In this document: piece by piece, positions 1 to 5,353 of the stretch
Layout of the letters: every line of letters begins with the position of its first letter
How positions within the stretch are numbered: the first letter of the stretch is position 1
Origin: Gammaproteobacteria bacterium
GTDB taxonomy: Bacteria > Pseudomonadota > Gammaproteobacteria > GRL18
Length of the DNA stretch: 8,902 bases
NCBI GenBank assembly: GCA_027076245.1
Contig: JALTKC010000577.1
Span: forward strand, 1 to 8,902
Direction: 5' to 3'
Notes under the pieces: generated by a model
Seen by the model: only the letters and a program-made list of their open reading frames with translations
Databases searched by the model: none
What the model was told of the DNA's origin: nothing
Position numbers and translations under genes: made by a program

Positions 1-1
1 A

Positions 2-28
2 TGAATCGCCCCGGGTTTGCCGGAGACT
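2..28 (+). repeat. Left terminal inverted repeat of the IS
   Basis: This is an exact reverse complement of 1284-1310 over 27 bases. The match ends after GGAGACT, where the left arm continues CT and the right arm continues TG on the complementary strand. It is the transposase binding and cleavage end. Confidence 0.95.
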
Positions 29-51
29 CTATTTCTTGAGAGGATAGAGTA

Positions 52-375
52 ATGAGTAGAAAAAGTAGATATTCCCCTGAGTTCAGGGAACGGGCCGTAC
101 ATATGCTTCTGGAGCAGCAGTCTGAGTACAATTCACAGTGGGCAGCCATGACTTCCATTGCGGGTAAAGTGGGTTGCACAGCAGAGACCTTGCGTAAGTG
201 GGTGCGGCAAACTGAGATCAATCAAGGAAAACGAGCCGGTATGACCAGTTCCGAGTCAGAGAAACTCAAGGAACTGATGCTGGAGAATCGAGAGCTTAAA
301 CAGGCCAATGAGATTCTACGCAAGGCAGCTGCTTTTTTCGCCCAGGCGGAGCTCGACCGCCGACCCAGGAAATGA
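52..375 (+). CDS. IS3-family transposase OrfA (DNA-binding subunit)
   Basis: The 107-aa product is the DNA-binding part of the transposase, which recognises the terminal repeats. The N-terminus (MSRKSRYSPEFRERAV) is typical of the HTH_Tnp_1 family. A helix-turn-helix is visible around residues 33-53 (SIAGKVGCTAETLRKWV). A leucine zipper with L75, L82 and L89 spaced by seven follows and would mediate OrfA and OrfAB oligomerisation. The ATG at 52 has a purine-rich GAGAGGATAGAG stretch just upstream as ribosome binding site. The stop overlaps the orfB start as ATGA (372-375). Expressed alone, OrfA of this family usually regulates transposition; fused by frameshift to OrfB it becomes the active transposase. 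Confidence 0.93.
   Translation: MSRKSRYSPEFRERAVHMLLEQQSEYNSQWAAMTSIAGKVGCTAETLRKWVRQTEINQGKRAGMTSSESEKLKELMLENRELKQANEILRKAAAFFAQAELDRRPRK
333..361 (+). promoter_or_regulatory. Programmed -1 frameshift signal joining OrfA and OrfB
   Basis: The heptamer T TTT TTC lies at 333-339 in the correct phase (GCT TTT TTC in the orfA frame) for tandem -1 slippage. After the shift the next codon is CGC at 339-341, and the orfB frame is open from there through its ATG at 372. A stem GGCGG (345-349) / CCGCC (357-361) with a 7-nt loop starts 5 nt after the heptamer, a suitable distance for a stimulatory structure. The fused OrfAB would be about 406 residues. Frameshifting is the known expression mode of IS3 elements; its use at this exact site is inferred from sequence. 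Confidence 0.8.
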
Positions 376-1271
376 TTGCTTTTATCGACGAACAGCGTGC
401 GTCACACGGGGTCGAGTCATTGTGCCGACAGTTGCCTATTGCCCCGTCAACGTATTATGAGCATAAGTCTCGCCAACGAGACCCCGAACGCCACCCTGCA
501 CGCTACCAGCGAGACCTGATGCTTAAACCTGAAGTTCAACGTGTCTGGGATGAGAACATGCAGGTCTATGGTGTGCGTAAAGTCTGGCGGCAACTTAACC
601 GTGAGTCGATAAAGATCGCACGCTGTACCGTAGAACGCTTGATGAATAAGCTTGGTATTCAAGGTGCCATCCGCGGTAAAAAATGCTGGACAACGATCAG
701 TGATGCAGCACAGCACCTGCCTGCTGACCTTGTCGACCGCCAGTTCTTTGCGGTGCGTCCAAACCAACTCTGGGTAGCGGATATTACCTATGTTGCCACC
801 TGGTCAGGGTTTGTTTATGTCGCCTTTGTGATCGATGTTTTCTCACGTTACATCGTTGGCTGGCGAGTGAGCCGATCACTGCAAACAGACCTGGTTCTGG
901 ATGCGTTAGAGCAAGCACTGTGGTCCAGGAAACATAAAAAAGGCCTGATACACCATAGCGACCATGGCAGTCAGTATCTCTCCATTCGTTACACCGAGCG
1001 TCTGAGTGAAGCAGGTATAGAGGCCTCCACCGGCAGCGTCGGTGACTCGTATGATAATGCATTGGCAGAAACCATTAATGGTTTATACAAAACAGAAATT
1101 ATCCATAAAAGAGCTCCCTGGCGGACAGTGGATGAAGTGGAGTATGCAACGCTGGAGTGGGTGGACTGGTTTAACAATAGACGCTTGTTGGAACCGATAG
1201 GCAATACTCCACCCGCTGAATATGAAAAGTTGTATTATAAGCAAACTGAAGAGTCAGCCATGGTGGCTTGA
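372..1271 (+). CDS. IS3-family transposase OrfB (DDE integrase domain)
   Basis: The 299-aa catalytic part of the transposase cuts and joins the element ends. An HTH_21-like segment covers about residues 43-103 (VYGVRKVWRQLNRE). The retroviral-integrase-like core (rve) follows. The catalytic triad is visible: D137 (VADITYV), D197 (HHSDHGSQY) and E233 (DNALAETI). D197 and E233 are separated by exactly 35 residues, giving the D,D(35)E signature. The C-terminus has the usual WFNNRRLLEPIGNTPPAEYE motif. The ATG overlaps the orfA stop, so some OrfB may be made by translational coupling, but most functional protein in this family comes from the OrfAB frameshift fusion. No inactivating change is seen. 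Confidence 0.95.
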   Translation: MIAFIDEQRASHGVESLCRQLPIAPSTYYEHKSRQRDPERHPARYQRDLMLKPEVQRVWDENMQVYGVRKVWRQLNRESIKIARCTVERLMNKLGIQGAIRGKKCWTTISDAAQHLPADLVDRQFFAVRPNQLWVADITYVATWSGFVYVAFVIDVFSRYIVGWRVSRSLQTDLVLDALEQALWSRKHKKGLIHHSDHGSQYLSIRYTERLSEAGIEASTGSVGDSYDNALAETINGLYKTEIIHKRAPWRTVDEVEYATLEWVDWFNNRRLLEPIGNTPPAEYEKLYYKQTEESAMVA

Positions 1272-1283
1272 CTCAAGTAAACA

Positions 1284-1310
1284 AGTCTCCGGCAAACCCG
1301 GGGCGATTCA
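1284..1310 (-). repeat. Right terminal inverted repeat of the IS
   Basis: This is the partner of 2-28, perfect over 27 bases. It lies 12 bp beyond the orfB stop codon and ends in CA at 1310, which fixes the right boundary of the element. Confidence 0.95.
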
Positions 1311-1458
1311 ACCTTCAAATTTTGTGTTTGATATTTTGTAATTGTTTTAACAATATCGTTTTTTTATTTTGTTATGTGACGTTATTTTATGTGAGTATTT
1401 ATCAGGCTTATTATTTAGGGTTTGATAATAAGCTTTTGTGGCAGGGAATGCCGCTATA

Positions 1459-1492
1459 ACAAATGACACTAAACAGTAATATGTTCATTTGT
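1459..1492. repeat. Inverted repeat upstream of the small secreted protein gene
   Basis: The arms ACAAATGA (1459-1466) and TCATTTGT (1485-1492) are perfect 8-bp complements separated by 18 bp. Inside lies a looser AACA...TGTT symmetry (1472-1485). The right arm ends 16 bp before a TATAAT (1509-1514), so it overlaps where a -35 element would sit. An operator is possible. Chance is also possible in DNA this AT-rich. Confidence 0.35.
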
Positions 1493-1514
1493 GCTTAAAA
1501 GGATTTTGTATAAT
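1489..1514 (+). promoter_or_regulatory. Possible promoter for the 92-aa secreted protein
   Basis: A perfect -10 hexamer TATAAT lies at 1509-1514, about 80 bp before the ATG at 1597. The -35 is poor: TTGTGC at 1489 is only 14 bp away and TTCATT at 1484 is 19 bp away. The gene needs a promoter of its own because the IS lies upstream, and this is the best candidate seen. An outward promoter from the IS is not excluded. Confidence 0.35.
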
Positions 1515-1596
1515 TCAGACGGTAGCAGGATGTGGTATTACCGTTTTTATATTATTTTCATGGCCAATACCGGCCTTATTTTTCTAGGAGAAAAAA

Positions 1597-1875
1597 ATGA
1601 AAAAACTAATGTTGTCTTCATTATTTGTTGTTTCTGCGGCGCTTTCCAGTTCGGCTTTTGCTGGCTGTGGTGAGTGGGGTAAGGTTAATTATGTATATGC
1701 TTCAGATACAACTGTTTTTGCTATTATAAATGGAACAGCCTGTTCTGCATCGAGTACTGATGCAGGGACTGTTGCTGGAATACTGGCAGAAGCTCGGGCA
1801 TCAGGATTACAGGGTTATATGCTTCCTGTCTCATCAAATGGTAAGGTGTCTGCTGCTATTCAATATAACCCATAA
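1597..1875 (+). CDS. Small secreted protein of unknown function (92 aa)
   Basis: I do not recognise the family. The N-terminus is a clear Sec signal peptide: MKKLM, then a hydrophobic core, then SSSAFA, with predicted cleavage after A22 leaving a mature chain of about 70 residues. The mature part starts GCGEWGKV and has two cysteines (C24 and C49) that could form a periplasmic disulfide. AFAGC also loosely fits a lipobox, so a lipid-anchored form with C24 as first residue is the alternative. The rest is Gly/Ala/Ser/Val-rich and suggests a small beta-rich domain ending AAIQYNP. The start is supported by TAGGAG at 1585-1590, 6 nt upstream. The gene is monocistronic or attenuated, with a strong terminator 22 bp after the stop. 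An overlapping GTG frame at 1491-1673 is a shadow. Confidence 0.85.
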   Translation: MKKLMLSSLFVVSAALSSSAFAGCGEWGKVNYVYASDTTVFAIINGTACSASSTDAGTVAGILAEARASGLQGYMLPVSSNGKVSAAIQYNP

Positions 1876-1897
1876 ATAAAGAGTATATTTTGGGGAG

Positions 1898-1931
1898 AGG
1901 CTGCTTAATAAAGTTTTAAGCAGCCTTTTTT
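1898..1931 (+). terminator. Rho-independent terminator after the 92-aa secreted protein
   Basis: An 11-bp perfect stem, AGGCTGCTTAA (1898-1908) / TTAAGCAGCCT (1916-1926), has a 7-nt loop and is followed by a T run to 1931. It ends only 20 bp before the ATG of the next gene, so any transcript of that gene starting upstream carries this hairpin in its leader. Confidence 0.92.
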
Positions 1932-1951
1932 AATGGATCAAGGAAATTATT

Positions 1952-2464
1952 ATGAAAAATATATCTGTAATCATTCTTTCTGTTCTTGCCGGTTTTTTTA
2001 TTTCTCATTTAACTCAAACTGATACTCGAGGTCAAATAACGGAAGGTAGTGATATGGCCTCAGTTAATGAAAATATATCAGTAAGATTTATGGAGTTAGA
2101 GAATAAACTGGAAGATATAAAAGAGCTTATAGAAACAAATATACAGAAGGGGCCATATGTTTATTCGGACTTGAAGACTGCTCATGAAGTTGATGCAGAG
2201 GTAGAATCTCCGCTTGAAACTCAAACTAATACCTTATCAGTCACCAAAAAGGAGCTGGACGGTAAACAGGTAAAAAAAATTCAGCAGCATATATATGATT
2301 CAATGCTGGATCCTGGTACTGATATTACGTCAATCGTAGGTTCTGAAGATATGCAAAAGCTGAGTATAAAAGATCAAAATACTGTTTTGCAGGAAATAGC
2401 ACGCCGTTTTAATAATGGTGAAATAGATCGTAACCAATTGATTCCCGGCTATCAGGGAGATTAA
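1952..2464 (+). CDS. Membrane-anchored coiled-coil protein of unknown function (170 aa)
   Basis: I do not recognise the family. An N-terminal hydrophobic segment, about residues 4-20 (ISVIILSVLAGFFISHL), preceded by one Lys and lacking a good cleavage site, suggests a signal anchor with the rest in the periplasm. Residues about 37-66 are charged and heptad-like (FMELENKLEDIKELIET), consistent with a short coiled coil. A polar, acidic linker follows. The C-terminal 75 residues look like a helical domain (KQVKKIQQHIYDSML ... VLQEIARRFNNGEIDRNQL). There are no cysteines. The start is supported by AAGGA at 1940-1944. No room for a full promoter exists between the preceding terminator and the ATG, so expression probably depends on read-through, or on a promoter between 1861 and 1897 that I cannot identify with confidence. 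No terminator is seen after the stop. Confidence 0.82.
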   Translation: MKNISVIILSVLAGFFISHLTQTDTRGQITEGSDMASVNENISVRFMELENKLEDIKELIETNIQKGPYVYSDLKTAHEVDAEVESPLETQTNTLSVTKKELDGKQVKKIQQHIYDSMLDPGTDITSIVGSEDMQKLSIKDQNTVLQEIARRFNNGEIDRNQLIPGYQGD

Positions 2465-2600
2465 AGATTTTAAATCTATAGGTTTAATGGTTGTTTTAGT
2501 CTGTCGACTTATTTTACATATTTAGATTTGTATTTATGCTTGCCTATATCATCCGTATGTAATTTCTTGATATATAAGCCTATTACAAAAAAGGCCCCTT

Positions 2601-2624
2601 ATTTGCTTACATTGCTTAGCAAAT
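2601..2624. repeat. Short inverted repeat before the protease gene
   Basis: ATTTGCT (2601-2607) and AGCAAAT (2618-2624) are perfect 7-bp complements around a 10-nt spacer, 31 bp before the ATG at 2655. It could form a weak leader hairpin or be an operator half-site pair. There is no T run, so it is not a terminator. The rest of the 2465-2641 gap is AT-rich with no convincing promoter. Confidence 0.3.
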
Positions 2625-2641
2625 GATATCGCTATTTAGTT

Positions 2642-4435
2642 GTGGTTTGTATTTATGGTTTTGAATTTATCACGGTATGTCTTTACCATTGGTCTGATTT
2701 TTTTCTAGTAAATGCCGATGCTGCTCCTATTATTAAACCTGAGCCTGGCACTCAAGTAATAGCCTCTCAATATATTGTTGTCTTCAAGGATAATGTTAAT
2801 ACGGACACCATGGCTGACAAGCTCCTGTCTCGTTTCAGCGCCATGAAAGTTAATCGCCGTTATCGACATGCTATACGTGGGATGAGTATAAAAATTTCAC
2901 CAGGTCTGTTATCTATACTGGCTGCTGATCCGGGCATCGCCTATATCGCACCGGATGTTAAGGTCAGTATTAACGCTCAAACACTTCCCCGTGGTGTTAA
3001 TCGTATTAATGCGGAGCTGGATGCAACGGCCAATATTAATGGTATTGATGAGCGGGTTGATGCGGATATAGCCATTCTTGATACGGGGATTGATCTGGAT
3101 CACCCTGATCTGAATGTTTTTAAATATACCTACTGTAAGGTAACAGGTAATAATGCCAACTGTGTGGATAATGATCCGGCAGCGAATGATGTCAATAGCC
3201 ATGGCACTCATGTGGCCGGTATTGCTGCAGCGCTGGATAATGCATCCGGTGTTGTCGGTGTTGCGCCCGGAGCTCGTTTATGGGCAATTAAAGTACTGGA
3301 GGATGATGGCACAGGAACGGGTTCACAGATTATCGCCGGGGTAGATTATGTTGCTCAGTATGCCAGTGAAATCGAAGTAGCCAATTTGAGCCTTACAGGG
3401 ACGGGGTCATTCCAGCCACTGGATGATGCGATTACCAATGCGGTTGCCGCTGGTGTGGTATTTACCCTGGCGGCAGGCAATGATTCTGTTGATGTTTCTC
3501 AGGTATTTCCTGCGGGTCACCCCAGTGCGATTACGGTTTCCGCTTTTGAAGATTATGATGGCATAGCAGGTGGTTTATCGGGCAGTGCACAGGATGATAC
3601 TTTTGCCTGGTTCAGTAACTTTGGCTCAGGGGTGGATATTATGGCGCCGGGTGTCTCCATACGCTCCACTATACCCGATGGTTTACTGGGGAATAAAAGT
3701 GGTACCAGCATGGCATCCCCTCATGTGGCGGGTGCGGCGGCATTATATATGAGCCAGAACCCGGGTGTTTCACCTGCAACAGTAAAATCAGTGTTAATTA
3801 GCATAAGTGATTATGCGCCCTGTATCAGTAATGCAGATGGAAGCTGTGGGCCACAGGATCCTGATGGAATTCAGGAGCCCTTATTATTGCTGACCTGCGA
3901 TGATGCAGATCGAGATAGTATCTGTGATGCGGTGGATAATTGTTTAAATGATCCCAATCCATCACAGATAGATACGGACCTGGATACCGTAGGTGATGTT
4001 TGTGACGCGGATGATGATAATGATGGATTGCTGGATAGTTTTGAAATTAGCATAGGTACTAATACTCTATTAATAGATACGGATGGGGATGGCTTAACCG
4101 ACTATGATGAAGTGGCTTATGATGGTGATTCTGTGACTTACAATTCAGCAACTGATTTAAATCCCACTTCCATTGATACGGATGGTGATTTACTGGCAGA
4201 TAATAGCGACCCGATTCCATTAACCTATAACTATAGTGATGGGGATTTGGCGCCATCTGGCGCGCCAGACGGGGTTGTAAATTATGCAGATTATGCTGCT
4301 GCTCTTAAACTGGTGCTTGAGGGAATAGCTCCATCAGATAGTGATTTATCTCATGGTGACTTATATCCTGCGGGTGCACCGGATGGTGTTATTAATATGT
4401 CAGATTTTATTCTGATAGAACAACGTATAAAGTAG
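2642..4435 (+). CDS. Exported subtilisin-family (S8) serine protease with TSP3-like and dockerin-like repeats
   Basis: Residue numbers count from the GTG at 2642. Residues 43-111 form an inhibitor-I9-type propeptide (QYIVVFKDNVN ... IAYIAPDVKV), which acts as folding chaperone and inhibitor until cleaved. The S8 domain (about 120-390) carries the full triad: D147 in AILDTGIDLDHPD, H187 in NSHGTHVAG and S356 in SGTSMASPHVAG, plus oxyanion N280 in TLAAGND. The enzyme should therefore be an active endopeptidase. Residues about 420-525 are Asp-rich, TSP3/EF-hand-like calcium loops (DTDGDGLTDYDE, DADDDNDGLLD). Residues 532-597 are two dockerin-like repeats (DGDLAPSGAPDGVVNYADY and HGDLYPAGAPDGVINMSDF), suggesting calcium-dependent attachment to a partner. 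The start is uncertain: the GTG has no Shine-Dalgarno and gives an acidic, poor signal sequence. A better signal peptide is in another frame from 2655, and its ...NADA end is in this frame, so the true product may need a -1 shift. The downstream lipoprotein follows after 10 bp. Confidence 0.9.
   Translation: MVCIYGFEFITVCLYHWSDFFLVNADAAPIIKPEPGTQVIASQYIVVFKDNVNTDTMADKLLSRFSAMKVNRRYRHAIRGMSIKISPGLLSILAADPGIAYIAPDVKVSINAQTLPRGVNRINAELDATANINGIDERVDADIAILDTGIDLDHPDLNVFKYTYCKVTGNNANCVDNDPAANDVNSHGTHVAGIAAALDNASGVVGVAPGARLWAIKVLEDDGTGTGSQIIAGVDYVAQYASEIEVANLSLTGTGSFQPLDDAITNAVAAGVVFTLAAGNDSVDVSQVFPAGHPSAITVSAFEDYDGIAGGLSGSAQDDTFAWFSNFGSGVDIMAPGVSIRSTIPDGLLGNKSGTSMASPHVAGAAALYMSQNPGVSPATVKSVLISISDYAPCISNADGSCGPQDPDGIQEPLLLLTCDDADRDSICDAVDNCLNDPNPSQIDTDLDTVGDVCDADDDNDGLLDSFEISIGTNTLLIDTDGDGLTDYDEVAYDGDSVTYNSATDLNPTSIDTDGDLLADNSDPIPLTYNYSDGDLAPSGAPDGVVNYADYAAALKLVLEGIAPSDSDLSHGDLYPAGAPDGVINMSDFILIEQRIK
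2655..2708 (+). other. Out-of-frame signal peptide start of the protease, with T-run slip site
   Basis: ATG at 2655 encodes 17 residues, MVLNLSRYVFTIGLIFF, and then meets TAG at 2706-2708. Shifting -1 at the end of the seven-T run (2698-2704) continues as CTA GTA AAT GCC GAT GCT, that is LVNADA followed by APIIKPEPG. Joined, this makes a textbook 23-residue signal peptide with an A-D-A cleavage site and a protein of about 593 aa. The tract reads ATT TTT TTC TAG, so it contains a correctly phased T TTT TTC heptamer with a stop directly behind it. Causes considered are a missing T from sequencing, length variation of the T tract (8 T would be in frame), a real mutation, or programmed frameshifting. 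The ATG lacks a clear Shine-Dalgarno. Confidence 0.7.
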
Positions 4436-4445
4436 AGGCACGCGA

Positions 4446-5333
4446 ATGAATAATTATTTACAAAAACTTCTCGGTATATTATCGATTGTTCTGTTAGTAA
4501 CTGCATGCAGTGGAGATAAAACCTTTAATGATTATGCCCGTGCAGGTGATACAGTTGCTGTGGCGGCCGGCTGGAAGCAGAACTTTAATAAAGAAAATAT
4601 TACGGTTACTATCACGCCATCTATTGGTTCGGTGATTGTAATACCACCGGGTGACCCGGCTATTAGGGCTTCTATAAACTTTTATGCGGATCCGCTTTCC
4701 AGTGCCATTATTTCCAGGGAAACCGGTATTGAATTTTCAAAATATGCTTTAACCTATGAAAATACTATAACGTCTAATTTTACAAAAAAAGACAAGGACT
4801 GGTATCAAACCAGCATTTTTATTGATTTACCTTCAACATTGCCTGTCGGTATAACTCAGATTGAAATCAGTAATCCTCAGGGGCAGTCTGTAATATCTTC
4901 AGTTGAAATTATTGATGGTGTCGGTGCCCCGAGTACGTTCACGGCACAAAATAATACGAACCTGAATACCGATATGCTGGATGCCTTAACAAGGCTTGAG
5001 CACTATGCCATTAATTTTGATGGTGCAAGCTTACCCTATGCGATTGAAGTGAGCTTATTGCATGATCCTGATGTGGATGCCGGGGGCACAGGAAAAGGTT
5101 TTGCTGTAAATCCTATTGGATACAAAAAGAATTTGTTATGGAAAGATGATGGTACAGCTATGAAGGTGATTCTAACGCCAGCAAATTCTGATCGGCCAAT
5201 GGATGATTTGAATGATTTTAAGTTCTATGTGGCTGGCAATGTTAAAAATCTTGTCGTTAGTTCGGTGAATGCTTATGATGCGCTAGGAAATGCCGTCTCT
5301 GGTGTATCAGCTATACCAGTGCTGGAAAGATAG
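4446..5333 (+). CDS. Outer-membrane lipoprotein of unknown function, downstream of the S8 protease
   Basis: I do not recognise the family. The 295-aa product has a type II signal peptide: MNNYLQK, then a hydrophobic stretch, then the lipobox LVTAC with C21 as lipidated residue. Ser at +2 predicts sorting to the outer membrane. The mature chain is beta-strand-like in two parts. About residues 30-155 read like an Ig-like sandwich (GDTVAVAAGW ... VGITQIEISNPQGQSVISS). About residues 180-295 form a second module ending VSSVNAYDALGNAVSGVS. C21 is the only cysteine. GAGG at 4435-4438 serves the ATG. The gap to the protease stop is 10 bp with no terminator, so the two are probably co-transcribed. 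As its neighbour ends in dockerin-like repeats, this could be a surface anchor or partner for it, but I see no clear cohesin signature. The gene ends 20 bp from the convergent sulfotransferase gene. Confidence 0.85.
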   Translation: MNNYLQKLLGILSIVLLVTACSGDKTFNDYARAGDTVAVAAGWKQNFNKENITVTITPSIGSVIVIPPGDPAIRASINFYADPLSSAIISRETGIEFSKYALTYENTITSNFTKKDKDWYQTSIFIDLPSTLPVGITQIEISNPQGQSVISSVEIIDGVGAPSTFTAQNNTNLNTDMLDALTRLEHYAINFDGASLPYAIEVSLLHDPDVDAGGTGKGFAVNPIGYKKNLLWKDDGTAMKVILTPANSDRPMDDLNDFKFYVAGNVKNLVVSSVNAYDALGNAVSGVSAIPVLER

Positions 5334-5353
5334 TATCTTAAATAAATATATTT

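Larger units (their letters stand above)
2..1310 (+). mobile_element. Complete IS3-family insertion sequence
   Basis: The element is 1309 bp long and bounded by perfect 27-bp inverted repeats that start TGAATCGCC and end GGCGATTCA, with the TG...CA termini usual for this family. Inside are two overlapping frames, orfA with a helix-turn-helix and orfB with a DDE integrase domain, in the -1 relation typical of IS3 elements. No frame is broken, so it looks potentially active. The ends (TGAATCGCCCCGG) resemble those of the IS3/IS51-type subgroups, but the subgroup is my recollection and not verified. A target duplication cannot be tested because only one base lies to the left of the element. The right flank starts ACCTTC. 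Confidence 0.95.

Noticed and set aside
447..1204. Three antisense frames of 71-106 aa opposite the transposase
   Set aside because: They are shadows of orfB, with no start signals or recognisable domains.
1..1314. Target-site duplication of the IS
   Set aside because: Only one base (A) is available on the left. It does not match the third or fourth base of ACC/ACCT on the right, but one base is not enough to decide.
1268..1459. 63-aa frame starting inside the IS end and running into the flank
   Set aside because: It starts at the IS right repeat, has no ribosome binding site and encodes a low-complexity Phe/Tyr/Leu-rich stretch expected from T-rich DNA. It could conceivably be a remnant of an interrupted membrane protein, but nothing supports that.
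1491..1673. 60-aa GTG-started frame overlapping the secreted protein gene
   Set aside because: It overlaps the well-supported 1597 gene in another frame and has no SD. The TATAAT promoter candidate lies inside it.
2465..2477. AGATTT-T-AAATCT symmetry just after the 170-aa gene as a terminator
   Set aside because: The stem is AT-rich and only 6 bp, with essentially no loop and no T run behind it.
2909..4256. Several 60-100 aa frames on both strands within the protease gene
   Set aside because: They lie inside a gene with a complete catalytic triad. Low-complexity compositions (His/Pro or Ser-rich) reflect the Asp-rich repeats read in other frames.
5334..5353. Bidirectional terminator between the convergent genes
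   Set aside because: Only AT-rich imperfect symmetry is present, with no GC stem, so a terminator is not supported.
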